This document shows, piece by piece, positions 53,929 to 63,556 of a stretch of DNA of 64,000 bases (position 1 is the first letter of the stretch; each line of letters opens with the position of its first letter). Source of the DNA: Acidobacteriota bacterium (GTDB lineage Bacteria > Acidobacteriota > Vicinamibacteria > Vicinamibacterales > CAVVIG01); contig QHWB01000033.1 of assembly GCA_003222395.1 (NCBI GenBank), positions 124,001-188,000 on the forward strand. Reading direction: 5' to 3'. The notes beneath the pieces were generated by a model. That model ran no database searches. It was given only the letters and a program-made list of their open reading frames with translations, and had not been told where the DNA came from. Both the position numbers and the translations under genes were made by a program.

Positions 53929-54497
53929 CCAGACGAATTCAGGCGCTCACGCTTGCCTTGCTCGTCGTCGGCGCGTCGACCGGCGCCGCGCGCGCCCAGG
54001 AGAAGGCGGCTGACTCCACCGCCACGACGCCGCCGGTACCGCTCAAGCTGCAGGTCGTCATCTCGCGCTTCGAGGGCGAGAAGAAGATCAGCAGCATGCC
54101 CTACATGCTGTCGGTGAATGCCGGCCACGGCGGAAGCCTTCGCATGGGGACGAGAGTACCGATCGTGTCGACGAGCTTCACGCCGATTGCGACCGGCGGC
54201 GCCGGCGTGAATCCGCTGACGTCGTACCAATACACCGACATCGGCACGAACATCGATTGCGGGACGGCCGTGATCAATGACGGGCGCTTCCGAGTCGACC
54301 TGACGATCGATGATTCCTCGGTCTATCCCGAGGATCAGGTACGGACGTCGAACACGGATCGGCCGTCCTTCCGGTCGTTTCGCGCGACGAATTCGATGGT
54401 GCTGAAGGACGGTCAGACGACGCAGTTCACGAGCGCCGTCGACAAAGTGACGGGCATCGTCACGAAGGTGGACGTGACACTGACCGTCGTGAAGTAA
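53925..54497 (+). CDS. Exported protein resembling secretin C-terminal domain
   Basis: A 190-residue exported protein: signal peptide (about 1-25, GAARAQ), then a beta-rich body with LRMGTRVPIVSTSF, YQYTDIGTNIDC, GRFRVDLTIDDSSV, LKDGQTTQFTSAVDK and KVDVTLTVVK. The order of these strings is like the secretin fold's last strands (G..VPI, Y..IG..I, then G.V.L.L, then dGqt). It is far too short for a whole secretin, so it may be a stand-alone relative. GTG start overlaps the previous stop. Third gene of the sigma operon. Confidence 0.7.
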   Translation: MTRRIQALTLALLVVGASTGAARAQEKAADSTATTPPVPLKLQVVISRFEGEKKISSMPYMLSVNAGHGGSLRMGTRVPIVSTSFTPIATGGAGVNPLTSYQYTDIGTNIDCGTAVINDGRFRVDLTIDDSSVYPEDQVRTSNTDRPSFRSFRATNSMVLKDGQTTQFTSAVDKVTGIVTKVDVTLTVVK

Positions 54498-54504
54498 CGG
54501 GCGG

Positions 54505-55692
54505 CTACGCGACTTCGAAGAGGCCAGCGGCGCCCATGCCACCGCCGATGCACATCGTGACGACGACCTTCTTCGCGCGCCGGCGTCTGCCTTCGATGAG
54601 CGCGTGCCCGACGAGGCGGGCGCCGGACATCCCGTAGGGATGGCCGACCGCGATCGCGCCGCCGTTGACGTTGAGCCGATCGTCGGGGATGCCCAGGCGA
54701 TCGCGGCAGTAGATGACCTGGACGGCGAACGCTTCGTTGAGTTCCCAGAGATCGATGTCGTCGATCTTCGTGCCTGTCTGCTTCAACAGCTTCGGCACGG
54801 CGAACACCGGACCGATGCCCATCTCGTTGGGCTCGCAGCCGGCAACGGCGAACCCGCGGAAGATGCCGAGCGGCTTCAGCCCTCTCGTCGCCGCCGCCTT
54901 GTCGCTCATGACGATGGCGACCGAGGCGCCGTCTGAAAACTGGCTGGCGTTGCCGGCGGCGATGACGCCCCCTTCGATCGCCGGCTTGATCTTCGCGACG
55001 CCTTCGAGCGTCGTGTCGGGGCGGATCCCTTCGTCCTGCGAGACCGTCACCTCCCGAACCGATTCAGCGGCCGTGTTCTTGTCGACCGCTTTCATCTTCG
55101 TGGTCATCGGGACGATCTCGTCGTCGAACTTCCCCGCGGCCCGCGCGGCCGCGGCCCGCAGCTGACTGCACACGCCGTACTGGTCCTGCTGCTCGCGCGG
55201 GATAGCGTACTTCTTCGACACGTACTCCGCCGTCTGCAGCATCGGCCAATAGAGCTCCGGCTTGTGCTCGACGATCCAGTCTTCGTTCAGCATGTGCGTG
55301 TTCATCTCGTTCTGCACGCACGAGATGGACTCGACTCCGCCCGCGGCGTAGACCTCGCCCTCGCCGCTCAGGACGCGCTGCGACGCGATCGCGATCGTCT
55401 GCAGCCCCGAGGAGCAGAAGCGGTTGATCGTCATGCCGGAGGTCGTGACGGGACAGCCGGCGCGGATGGCGATCTGCCGCGCGATGTTGCGGCCGGTTGC
55501 GCCTTCCGGATTGGCGCAGCCGATCAACACGTCTTCGATCTCGGCGGGATCGAGCGCCGCGCGATCGAGCGCATGGCGGAGCGCGTGGCCGCCCATCGTG
55601 GCGCCGTGAGTGATATTGAAGGCGCCGCGCCAGCTTTTGCAGAGCGGCGTGCGCGCGGTGGAGACAATGACGGCATCAGGCATCAGAGCCAT
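54505..55692 (-). CDS. Acetyl-CoA acetyltransferase (thiolase)
   Basis: A 395-residue type II thiolase, condensing or cleaving acyl-CoAs. The nucleophile is C93 ([10 protein letters not shown]), the histidine motif is [16 protein letters not shown] and the second cysteine is in [15 protein letters not shown] 55692 with a GGAG ribosome site is the likely start, although ATG 55683 is possible. It is divergent from the CoA-transferase gene with only 16 bases between their starts, and likely part of one catabolic unit with it and the SDR. Confidence 0.95.
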   Translation of the reverse strand: MALMPDAVIVSTARTPLCKSWRGAFNITHGATMGGHALRHALDRAALDPAEIEDVLIGCANPEGATGRNIARQIAIRAGCPVTTSGMTINRFCSSGLQTIAIASQRVLSGEGEVYAAGGVESISCVQNEMNTHMLNEDWIVEHKPELYWPMLQTAEYVSKKYAIPREQQDQYGVCSQLRAAAARAAGKFDDEIVPMTTKMKAVDKNTAAESVREVTVSQDEGIRPDTTLEGVAKIKPAIEGGVIAAGNASQFSDGASVAIVMSDKAAATRGLKPLGIFRGFAVAGCEPNEMGIGPVFAVPKLLKQTGTKIDDIDLWELNEAFAVQVIYCRDRLGIPDDRLNVNGGAIAVGHPYGMSGARLVGHALIEGRRRRAKKVVVTMCIGGGMGAAGLFEVA

Positions 55693-55708
55693 TCTACAAT
55701 CTCCGCGC

Positions 55709-56896
55709 ATGTTCGCCCTCGACGATCTCGTCGTCCTCGATCTCTCGCATGCGCTCGCGGGTCCGTTTGCGTCGACCATGCTCGGGGACTACGGCGCGGA
55801 GGTCGTCAAGATCGAGCCGATCGCCGGCGAGATTTCGCGGTCGTGGGGACCGCCGTTCTACGGCCACGAGTCGGCCTACTTCGTCAATCTCAATCGGAAC
55901 AAGAAGAGCGTCGCGCTCGATCTGAAGCACCCGGAAGGGAAACGGACGTTTCTCCGCCTGGCGGAACGCGCCGACGTCGTCCTCGAGAACATGCGCGTCG
56001 GCACGGTGGCGAAGCTGGGCATCGACTACGGCGCCGTGCGGACGGTGCAGCCGCGCATCATTTTCTGTTCGATTTCCGGGTTCGGCCAGGACGGTCCCTA
56101 TCGCGACCGCGCCGCGCTCGATCTCATCGTCCAGGCGGAAAGCGGCATGATCAGCGTCACCGGCGATCCGGGCAGCCACGGCGTGCGCGCGGGCGTGTCG
56201 ATCGCCGATCTGACCGCGGGCATGTACGCCGCGTTCGGCATCATGGCGGCGCTGCACGCGCGGCAGAAAACGGGACGCGGGCAGTTTCTGGACGTCTCGA
56301 TGCTCGAAGGACAGCTCGGCATTCTGTCTGGGATGATCGGCGCGTATTTCGCGGACGGCGTCGTCCCGCAGCCGATGGGTACCGCGTACGGCATGCTGCT
56401 GCCCTACCAGACGTTCCACACGCGAACGCGGGACATCGCGATCGGCGTCGGCAGCGACAAGCTGTGGAAGACGTTTTGTCCGCTCATCGGGCTCCCGCAG
56501 TTGACCGACGATCCGCGATACGCGACCAACGCGCAGCGCAACACCAACCGCCTGTCGCTCATCGCGGCGCTGCAGGAAGCGTTTCTGACGAGAACCTACG
56601 AGGAGTGGGAGGCGATCCTGCTGCCGGCCGGCGTCCCGATGGGCGCCATCAACCGGATCGATCACGTCGTCGAGCACCCGCAGGTGGCGGCGCGCGGCGC
56701 GCTCGTCGAGTGCGAGCATCCCGTGGCGGGACAAATCAGGATGGTGGGGCCTCCGGTGCGGATGTCAGAAACGCCAGGCGGTGTCCGCCGGCCCGCGCCG
56801 CTGGTCGGCGAGCATACCGAGAGCGTCCTGCGCGAGATGCTCGGCATGAAAGACGACGAGATCGCACGGCTGCGCCAATCGGGCGCGATTGGTTGA
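55709..56896 (+). CDS. CaiB/BaiF-family CoA-transferase
   Basis: A 395-residue class III CoA-transferase, moving CoA from one acid to another. The catalytic aspartate is D138 in [13 protein letters not shown]. Family blocks [29 protein letters not shown]-type, [13 protein letters not shown] and [20 protein letters not shown] are intact. ATG 55709. It sits in a catabolic cluster with thiolase (divergent) and SDR (downstream 18 bases), suggesting activation of an organic acid as its CoA ester for breakdown. Confidence 0.95.
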   Translation: MFALDDLVVLDLSHALAGPFASTMLGDYGAEVVKIEPIAGEISRSWGPPFYGHESAYFVNLNRNKKSVALDLKHPEGKRTFLRLAERADVVLENMRVGTVAKLGIDYGAVRTVQPRIIFCSISGFGQDGPYRDRAALDLIVQAESGMISVTGDPGSHGVRAGVSIADLTAGMYAAFGIMAALHARQKTGRGQFLDVSMLEGQLGILSGMIGAYFADGVVPQPMGTAYGMLLPYQTFHTRTRDIAIGVGSDKLWKTFCPLIGLPQLTDDPRYATNAQRNTNRLSLIAALQEAFLTRTYEEWEAILLPAGVPMGAINRIDHVVEHPQVAARGALVECEHPVAGQIRMVGPPVRMSETPGGVRRPAPLVGEHTESVLREMLGMKDDEIARLRQSGAIG

Positions 56897-56914
56897 GAGA
56901 AAGGCGAGTGAGAC

Positions 56915-57712
56915 GTGAAGCTGCTTGACGGCCGCGTTGCGATCATTACCGGCGCGAGCAAGGGAATCGGCCGAGTGATGAGCCAGCTCTTCGCGCGGGA
57001 GGGGGCGAAGGTCGTCTGCGCCGCCCGGTCCGAGGCGCTCGTCAACGAGACCGCAACATTGATTAATAGCGCCGCCTCAATTAAGAGCGCCGGCGCGAGC
57101 GCAATCGCCGTCGTCGCTGACGCCGGAAGTGAAGCCGGGGCGAAGGCGATCGTGGACGCCGGGCTGCGGGCGTTCGATCGAATCGACACGCTGGTCAACA
57201 ACGCCGGCGACGGCGGCCCGACGAAACCGGTTCAGGACTACACGGTCGACGACTGGTACTACACCGTCAACTCGTGCCTCACGAGCTCGTACCTGTGCAT
57301 CCGCTTCGCGGTCCCGGCGATGATTGCGGCCGGTGGCGGCGCGATCGTCAATATCGCATCGATGGCGGGACGGCGAGGGCTGGCGTACCGGATCGGCTAC
57401 TGCTCGGCGAAGGCCGGACAGATCGGCATGACCTACGGTCTGGCGCTCGAGCTCGGACGCCACAACATCACCGTCAACGCGATCGCGCCGGGCGCAGTCG
57501 AAGGCGATCGCATCGACCGCGTGATCAAGGGTCAGGCGGAAGTGCGCGGCGTCGACGTCGAGCGGATGCGGCAGTCGTTCGTCGAGCGATCGCCGCTGCA
57601 CCGCATGGCCACGGCCGAAGACATCTCGTCGCTGGCGGCGTTTCTCTGCAGCGGCCACGCGCGTAATATCAGCGGGCAATGCATACCGGTCACTGCCGGT
57701 GAACCGGCATGA
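56915..57712 (+). CDS. SDR-family NAD(P)-dependent oxidoreductase
   Basis: A 265-residue SDR. Cofactor motif ITGASKGIGR, NNAGDGG, catalytic NIASMAGRRG and YCSAK, and the C-terminal DISSLAAFLCSGHARNISGQ are present. GTG 56915 follows the CoA-transferase gene closely (18 bases). The segment after strand 3 (SEALVNETATLINSAAS) is longer than usual by about 8 residues. Likely a hydroxyacyl-CoA or hydroxyacid dehydrogenase of the same pathway as the two genes before it. Confidence 0.92.
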   Translation: MKLLDGRVAIITGASKGIGRVMSQLFAREGAKVVCAARSEALVNETATLINSAASIKSAGASAIAVVADAGSEAGAKAIVDAGLRAFDRIDTLVNNAGDGGPTKPVQDYTVDDWYYTVNSCLTSSYLCIRFAVPAMIAAGGGAIVNIASMAGRRGLAYRIGYCSAKAGQIGMTYGLALELGRHNITVNAIAPGAVEGDRIDRVIKGQAEVRGVDVERMRQSFVERSPLHRMATAEDISSLAAFLCSGHARNISGQCIPVTAGEPA

Positions 57713-57832
57713 CCGAATGTCACGAAGTTCACGAAGATACAAAGTTCTTTCACCAGCAGGACATCTTAGCGAATTCTTCGGTCTCGTGATTTCGTGTCTC
57801 GGGGGCCGCAAGGATAACGGCTCCGGGTGATT

Positions 57833-58771
57833 TCATTTGATTGCGAGCGGATTGATCGGCGATCCTACCGCTCCGGTGATCGGCAGCGGCGGAGCGACGA
57901 AGAAGAACTCGTACACGCCGTCGCGCGCGCAGTCCTCCGCCAGATCGTCGAGAAAGAAGATTTCGCCGATCGTCAATCCCATGTTCGGAATGCACACCTG
58001 GTGGAGCGGCTGGAACGAATCGGCGATCTCGTTCGGCCGCACTTCCATGCCCCACGTGTCGCTCGCGACGGCCGCGATCTGATGCTGATGGATCCAGTCG
58101 GCCGTGTGAAATGACAGCCCCGGCGCGTCGCCGCCCGCGTAGCTGCCCCAGCCGCCCCGGTCCTTGCAGAGCGTCATGTGACCGGTACGTACGAGCAACG
58201 CATCGCCCGACCGGATGGTCACGCGCTGCGCCGCCACCGCCGCATCGAGATCGCCGGCGCTGATCGCATAGCCAGGCTCCAGCCATTTCACGCCCTTCGC
58301 CCGCGGCATGTCGAGCAGCACGCCGCGCGCGGCGACGCCGCTGGCGACCTTGTCGATGCCATTGCGCTTCGCGCCGCGGCTCGAGACCTCGTTGGCGTCG
58401 TAGCCGTTGTACATGCGGCCGTCCTCGAAGCAGTGGCTCAGCGCGTCCCACTGTGTCGCGCACTGCAGCGGCATGATCACCATGTCGTCGCTGAAGCCGA
58501 TGCCGCCGGGAAACCTGATCGCGCCGGTGGTGCAGTCGGGACCGGTGATCATCATGCGGTGGATCGGATTGAAGCGCCGCGGCTGATCGATCTGCGGTCC
58601 CTTCGCGTCGAACGGAATCGCAAGCGAGAAGACGGCGCCGCGCCTGACGAGCCGCGCCGCTTCGACGATCGCCTCGGGCGTGATGTAATTCAGCGTGCCG
58701 CGTTCGTCGTCCGGTCCCCATCTGCCCCAGTTTCTGCAGCGCTTACCGGTCTCGCGGATGATGTCGGACAT
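57833..58771 (-). CDS. Cyclase-family hydrolase (kynurenine-formamidase fold)
   Basis: A 312-residue protein of the cyclase/kynurenine-formamidase-like family, metal-dependent ring or amide hydrolases. The family metal site HxGTHxDAPxH appears as QCATQWDALSHCFEDGRMYNGY (split here; a Gln and Thr replace two histidines), a variant I know from other soil bacteria. GDALLVRTGHMTL and WGMEVRPNEIADSFQPLHQV are conserved strings. ATG 58771. It converges on the SDR gene at a distance of about 120 bases. Likely opens or hydrolyses a ring or formyl compound in aromatic or lactone breakdown. Confidence 0.9.
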   Translation of the reverse strand: MSDIIRETGKRCRNWGRWGPDDERGTLNYITPEAIVEAARLVRRGAVFSLAIPFDAKGPQIDQPRRFNPIHRMMITGPDCTTGAIRFPGGIGFSDDMVIMPLQCATQWDALSHCFEDGRMYNGYDANEVSSRGAKRNGIDKVASGVAARGVLLDMPRAKGVKWLEPGYAISAGDLDAAVAAQRVTIRSGDALLVRTGHMTLCKDRGGWGSYAGGDAPGLSFHTADWIHQHQIAAVASDTWGMEVRPNEIADSFQPLHQVCIPNMGLTIGEIFFLDDLAEDCARDGVYEFFFVAPPLPITGAVGSPINPLAIK

Positions 58772-58891
58772 GGTCGCGAATCATAACGCGCCGAGATCGA
58801 AGACCTCGTCCGGATCCTCGGCGCGGCGGGCCCGACCATTCGCTGATCGAGCCCGCAGCAAGCACGCAATCGAGCCTCACGGTGCCGAAGA

Positions 58892-60424
58892 CTATCTCCT
58901 GAACACTTCGTAGACGGCGCCGTTCGACAGCGAGACGACGAACAGGTTGCCGTTCGGGCCGGTCTGCACGTCGGTCCCAACCCCGAAGTTCCGGCCGGCC
59001 AGCAGGCTCTCGCTCTCCGTGATGTCGAACTTCGCGTTGTTGTCGGCGACGCGGTCCTCGAGCCGCGGATCGTCGACGCCGATCTTGCGGCGATTACCGG
59101 TCAGGTTGAATCGGAAGAGATACCCGTTTTCGAGCGTCGGGCGCGCCGCGCCGACGAAGAGATCGCCGTCGTACTGCGGGCCGAGCGCGCCGCCGCGCAT
59201 GAAGCCGATGCCCGCGGGCGCAACGGCCCATCGCCAGCTGAATTCCGGTTCGCTGTAGTGCGCGCCCGGCAGCATGAACAGCCGCGATAACGCTTCCGCC
59301 TGCGTGTCGGCCAGGTTCGTCGGGGGCCAGCGAAGCTGTTGCAGGTTCTTCCCGCCGAATGTCGTCTCGATGCCCTTGAACTGGGCGATCCGACTGGAGG
59401 GCCCGATGATCTGTATCCAGCCGGAGTTCAAACCCGCATCCACTCGCTCGATCTCGTCGAAGCTGTCGTCGCCGTTCGTCTGGATCCAGAGCCCGCCCGA
59501 CTTCGGATCGAACGCCATCCCGAAGGAGTTGCGGATGCCGTACGCGAAGACCTTTTTCACGTTCTCGCCCGCCTCGATCGCCCCGCGTGCGGCGATCGCC
59601 GCGCCGGCGCGGACGAAGGGATTGTCTGCCGGCGTCGTTCCGTCGTCATTCAGCCGCAGGATCACGCCGGTGAGGTGCGCATTGTCCGGTTCCGGTCCGC
59701 CGAACTGATCGTCGGCCGTCGGCGGCGTCGGACCGTGCTCGAGGTTCTGCATCCAGCCGCGCCGTCCGTTGTCGCCGATGATGATGTACAGCTTGCCGTC
59801 GGGTCCGAAGCGGATGACGCCGCCGTTGTGATTGCCGGCCGGTCCCTGCGCGCTGTCTCCCTGCCCGGGCGGAGCCGGAGCGCCGTCGTTCTGAAACGCG
59901 TGCAACATGATCAGATTGCGATCGAAGGTCAGCGTCGAACCATTCCACACGAAGCGGTCGACGCGATTGCCGCGCAGAGGTACTGCCAGAATGTTGTTGC
60001 TGTCCGGGCCGGGAACGGGCGGGTTGTCACAGCTCTCCTTGGTCGGTGAGAACGGATTCGCCGCCGGAGGCGGCGCAACGGTGCACGTCCAGTACAGATA
60101 CACGCCGGGGTTGGCCGGAAAATTCGGATGCAGCGCAATGCCCAGCAGTCCGCGCTCGGACGAGCCGTTCACCGCCAGATCGAGGACGGTCGATTGAACA
60201 GCGCCGTTCACGACGCGCTGAACTTTGCCGGTTGTCTTCTCGAGCACGAGGATGTCGTTCGCGCCGAGAAATGCAAGGCTCGTTGGCTGATTGAGCCCTG
60301 ACACGACGGTTCGCACGCCCAGGTGCGGATCGAGCATGCTCGGTGCTGGAGGCTGCGCGCCGATCCGGCCGCCGCTGGAGAGGGCCGCGCCCACGACGAG
60401 CGCACTGCTGAACAGCTTTTTCAT
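58892..60424 (-). CDS. Exported PQQ-dependent sugar (sorbosone-type) dehydrogenase
   Basis: A 510-residue exported beta-propeller of the soluble glucose/sorbosone dehydrogenase family, using PQQ and calcium outside the cytoplasm to oxidise sugars. Signal peptide about 1-24 (GRIGAQ). Family strings include GLNQPTSLAFLGANDILVLE, ERGLLGIALHPNFPAN, GNHNGGVIRFGPDGKLYIIIGDNG and YGIRNSFGMAFDPKSGGLW. ATG 60424 has a good ribosome-binding site. PQQ synthesis genes are not in this window. Confidence 0.93.
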   Translation of the reverse strand: MKKLFSSALVVGAALSSGGRIGAQPPAPSMLDPHLGVRTVVSGLNQPTSLAFLGANDILVLEKTTGKVQRVVNGAVQSTVLDLAVNGSSERGLLGIALHPNFPANPGVYLYWTCTVAPPPAANPFSPTKESCDNPPVPGPDSNNILAVPLRGNRVDRFVWNGSTLTFDRNLIMLHAFQNDGAPAPPGQGDSAQGPAGNHNGGVIRFGPDGKLYIIIGDNGRRGWMQNLEHGPTPPTADDQFGGPEPDNAHLTGVILRLNDDGTTPADNPFVRAGAAIAARGAIEAGENVKKVFAYGIRNSFGMAFDPKSGGLWIQTNGDDSFDEIERVDAGLNSGWIQIIGPSSRIAQFKGIETTFGGKNLQQLRWPPTNLADTQAEALSRLFMLPGAHYSEPEFSWRWAVAPAGIGFMRGGALGPQYDGDLFVGAARPTLENGYLFRFNLTGNRRKIGVDDPRLEDRVADNNAKFDITESESLLAGRNFGVGTDVQTGPNGNLFVVSLSNGAVYEVFRR

Positions 60425-60589
60425 GTCTTCTCCTTTCAGCGAGACGTGAAGTTCTGGTTCACTGGACTGCGCCGAGGGGAATGTTCTCCCGGAACATTCA
60501 CCGCGTCGCCGCCATTTCAGCCGCGCGCCGCGCTCGAGTCAAGACTCCGTCATCACATAGGGTGCATGACCGCATAATCGAGGCTGCGC

Positions 60590-61576
60590 GTGAAAGCCGT
60601 CTTGTGCAGGACCTACGGTCCGCCTGAGTCGCTCGTCGTGGAAGAGGTGCCGTCGCCGCTGCCGCGCCAGGGCGAAGCCGTCATCTCGGTCAAGGCCGCC
60701 GGCGTGAACTTCCCCGACGTGCTGATCATCCAGAACAAGTACCAGGTGAAGCCGCCGCTGCCGTTCTCGCCCGGCAGCGAAGCGGCCGGCGTCGTCAAAG
60801 CGATCGGCGACGGCGTCGACCACGTGAAGATCGGCGATCGCGTGATGGCGATCACGGGGTACGGCGCGTTCGCCGAGGAGATCGCCGTCGACGCCGCGAG
60901 GCTGCTGCCGATCCCCGACGGCATGGACTTCACGACGGCGGCCGCGTTCGGTCTGACCTACGCGACCTCCGATCACGCACTGCGCGATCGCGGCGAGCTG
61001 AAAGCCGGCGAGACGCTGCTGGTGCTCGGCGCCGCCGGCGGCGTCGGCATCGCGGCCGTCGAGATCGGCAAGGCGCTCGGTGCGCGCGTCATCGCCTGCG
61101 CGTCGTCTCCGACCAAGCTCGCCGTCTGCCGGGCGCACGGCGCGGACGAGACGATCGACTACACGACCGAAGACATGCGCGAGCGAATCAAGGCGCTGAC
61201 AGGCGGCCGCGGGCCTGATGTCATCTACGATCCGGTCGGGGGACCGTACACCGAGCCCGCGCTCCGCTCGATCGCGTGGCGCGGACGGCTGCTCGTCGTC
61301 GGCTTCGCGGCGGGCGAGATCCCGAGGATTCCGCTGAACCTGACGCTGCTCAAGGGATGCTCGATCGTCGGCGTCTACTGGGGCGAATTCTCGCGGCGCG
61401 AGCCGCAGCGCTTCGCCGAATCGATGCGGCAGCTCGCGCGCTGGTTCGCCAATGGCAGGTTGAAGCCGCACATCTCGTCCACGTTTCCGCTCGAGCGCGC
61501 TTCCGACGCGCTAGAGCTGATGGCGGAACGAAAGGTCGAAGGGAAGGTGGTGCTCACCGTCGATCGTAGGGATTAG
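60590..61576 (+). CDS. NADPH:quinone oxidoreductase (MDR family)
   Basis: A 328-residue medium-chain dehydrogenase/reductase without zinc-ligand motif, of the NADPH quinone oxidoreductase type. Substrate domain: MKAVLCRTYGPPESLVVEEV and AAGVNFPDVLIIQNKYQVKP. Cofactor motif: LVLGAAGGVGIAAVEIGKALGA. DVIYDPVGG and the C-terminal WFANGRLKPHISSTFPL are also typical. GTG 60590 starts the frame. Reduces quinones or activated enones. It stands divergent from the sugar dehydrogenase. Confidence 0.94.
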   Translation: MKAVLCRTYGPPESLVVEEVPSPLPRQGEAVISVKAAGVNFPDVLIIQNKYQVKPPLPFSPGSEAAGVVKAIGDGVDHVKIGDRVMAITGYGAFAEEIAVDAARLLPIPDGMDFTTAAAFGLTYATSDHALRDRGELKAGETLLVLGAAGGVGIAAVEIGKALGARVIACASSPTKLAVCRAHGADETIDYTTEDMRERIKALTGGRGPDVIYDPVGGPYTEPALRSIAWRGRLLVVGFAAGEIPRIPLNLTLLKGCSIVGVYWGEFSRREPQRFAESMRQLARWFANGRLKPHISSTFPLERASDALELMAERKVEGKVVLTVDRRD

Positions 61577-61594
61577 GGACGCGCTTTCGCCGGG

Positions 61595-61623
61595 GTCCCC
61601 AGCGCGGCTGCCGCGCTGGGGAC
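61595..61623. terminator. Strong 13-bp hairpin
   Basis: GTCCCCAGCGCGG (61595-61607), loop CTG, CCGCGCTGGGGAC (61611-61623). Perfect stem, no T-run. It sits 19 bases after the quinone reductase stop and may end that transcript or be another dispersed palindrome. Confidence 0.55.
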
Positions 61624-61721
61624 GGGCGTGCGTTGCGGGCAAGGCAGGCATCAGCGCGCGAGGTGGGCCCCGCGCGAAAGTCAGATTAGAATTGCCGCGG
61701 CCACGGCCCCAGGAGGTTGTG

Positions 61722-63335
61722 ATGCGTCTTCGAGCGCTGATTCTCGCGATCGCGATTGCGCCGTTCGTCGGTGTTCTCGTGACGCCCGCCGCATCCAACG
61801 GCACCGCGTGCGCGAATCTTGCCGCGCTGACGATCCCCAACGTCACGATTCGATCCGCGACGGCGATGGCCGCGGGCGTGTTCACGCCTCCCGGCGGCGG
61901 CACGGCGCGGCTGGAGCTTCAACTGCCCGCGTTCTGTCGCGTTGAAGCGACGGCGCGGCCGACCACCGATTCCGAGATCAAATTCGAAGTGTGGATTCCG
62001 CCGGCCGACGCGTGGAACGGCAAGTTCGAAGGGGTCGGCAACGGCGGCTATTCCGGGGCGATTGCCTACGCCGCCATGGCCGCCGGACTGCGTCGCGGCT
62101 ATGCGACGGCGAGCACCGACACCGGCCACGCGGGCGACGACATGAAGTTCGCGCAGGGTCATCCGGAAAAGCTGGTCGACTGGGCGTGGCGCGCACTGCA
62201 TGTGACGACTGAAACCGCCAGACTGATCGTCCGCGATCACACCGGTCGATTTGCCGAGCACTCGTACTTCAACGGCTGCTCGAGCGGCGGGCACGAAGCG
62301 TTGACCGAAGCGCAGCGCTTTCCCGAAGACTACGACGGGATCATCGCCGGCGATCCGGCGAACAACCGCATTCGGCAGACGTTCGGATTCCTCTCGTCGT
62401 GGATCGCGACGCACAACAAAGACGGCTCGCCAATCATTCCGGCCGCGAAGCTGCCGCTCATCACGAAAGCGGCCGTCGACGCGTGCGACGCGATCGACGG
62501 GCTGAAGGACGGGCTCATCGACGATCCGCGCCGGTGCCATTTCGACCCGGCGAAGCTCGTCTGCCCTTCGACGACCTCAGGGCAGGCTTCCAGGGACGAC
62601 GCCACGTGCCTCACCCAGCCGCAGGTCGACGCCGTGAAGAAGATGTACGACGGCGCGAAAAACCCGCGGACCGGCGAGCAGATCTTCACCGGCTGGTCGC
62701 GCGGCAGCGAGGGTTTCGGCGAGTCGCCGATCCAGAGCTGGCGCCAGTACGTGATGGATCCGCAGGAGCCGATGCGCGTCGGCTTCTTCCGCTACTTCCT
62801 CTTCCACGATCCGAACTGGGACTATCGGACGATCGACTGGGAGCGCGACCTCGCCTACGCGGAGAAGAAGCTGGCGTTCATGGCGGCGGTCGACCACGAC
62901 ATGAGCGCGTTCAAGAAGCGCGGCGGCAAGCTGCTGATGTACACCGGCTGGTCCGATCCGGTCGTGCCGCCGCAGGATACGGTCGCCTACTACGACGCCG
63001 TGGTGAAGGCGATGGGCGGGCTCGAGAAGACGCGCGAGTTCTATCGCTTCTTCCTCGCGCCCGGCATGGGCCACTGCAGCGGCGGACCGGGACCCGATCA
63101 CTTCGACACGCTGGCCGCGCTCGAGCAGTGGGTCGAGCACGGCAACGCCCCCGACAGACTGGTCGCGTCGCACACGACCAACGGCAAGGTCGACCGCACG
63201 CGGCCGCTGTGCCTCTATCCGCAGGTCGCGCGATGGAAGGGCGCCGGCAGTACCGACGACGCAGCGAATTTCTCGTGCGTCGCTGAACCGCCGGCCGCGG
63301 CGCCGGCAAGGAAAACCACCAACGGCACGCGGTGA
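61722..63335 (+). CDS. Exported tannase/feruloyl-esterase-type hydrolase
   Basis: A 537-residue secreted hydrolase of the tannase/feruloyl esterase family, cutting phenolic esters. ATG 61722 has AGGAGG just before it and a signal peptide (about 1-26). The CS-D-HC motif is present: C186-S187 in NGCSSGGHEAL (nucleophile serine next to its paired cysteine), aspartate in TGWSDPVVPP, and HC in GMGHCSGG. The protein is consistent with breakdown of plant phenolics, as other catabolic genes in this region are. It overlaps the following pseudogene by GTGA. Confidence 0.94.
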   Translation: MRLRALILAIAIAPFVGVLVTPAASNGTACANLAALTIPNVTIRSATAMAAGVFTPPGGGTARLELQLPAFCRVEATARPTTDSEIKFEVWIPPADAWNGKFEGVGNGGYSGAIAYAAMAAGLRRGYATASTDTGHAGDDMKFAQGHPEKLVDWAWRALHVTTETARLIVRDHTGRFAEHSYFNGCSSGGHEALTEAQRFPEDYDGIIAGDPANNRIRQTFGFLSSWIATHNKDGSPIIPAAKLPLITKAAVDACDAIDGLKDGLIDDPRRCHFDPAKLVCPSTTSGQASRDDATCLTQPQVDAVKKMYDGAKNPRTGEQIFTGWSRGSEGFGESPIQSWRQYVMDPQEPMRVGFFRYFLFHDPNWDYRTIDWERDLAYAEKKLAFMAAVDHDMSAFKKRGGKLLMYTGWSDPVVPPQDTVAYYDAVVKAMGGLEKTREFYRFFLAPGMGHCSGGPGPDHFDTLAALEQWVEHGNAPDRLVASHTTNGKVDRTRPLCLYPQVARWKGAGSTDDAANFSCVAEPPAAAPARKTTNGTR

Positions 63336-63546
63336 AGCTCGCGCTCGCCCTTCTGGTCGCGCTTCAACCGCTCCTCGACCGCGCCGCCGCGTACGTCGAG
63401 CAGTACAAACATGTGGGTACCCGCCCGCCCGCATGCGCGAGACCTACGTGGACGGCGCAGGACGACGCGACGAAGAGAAGATCGAGTGCACCGCGAAGTA
63501 TTCGAATTTCCGCCGCTTCGAAACCTCGGCGCGGATCGTCCAGTAG
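63332..63546 (+). pseudogene. Secreted protein remnant with internal deletion
   Basis: GTG 63332 (overlapping the tannase stop) encodes a signal peptide MKLALALLVALQPLLDRAAA and then AYVEQYKH. The frame then runs into nonsense, but another frame from about 63409 to 63546 encodes YPPARMRETYVDGAGRRDEEK and then IECTAKYSNFRRFETSARIVQ before TAG. That looks like the last 45 residues of the same kind of exported protein. So the centre of the gene and the frame have been lost. Family not recognised. Confidence 0.65.
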
Positions 63547-63556
63547 CGTCCAACGA

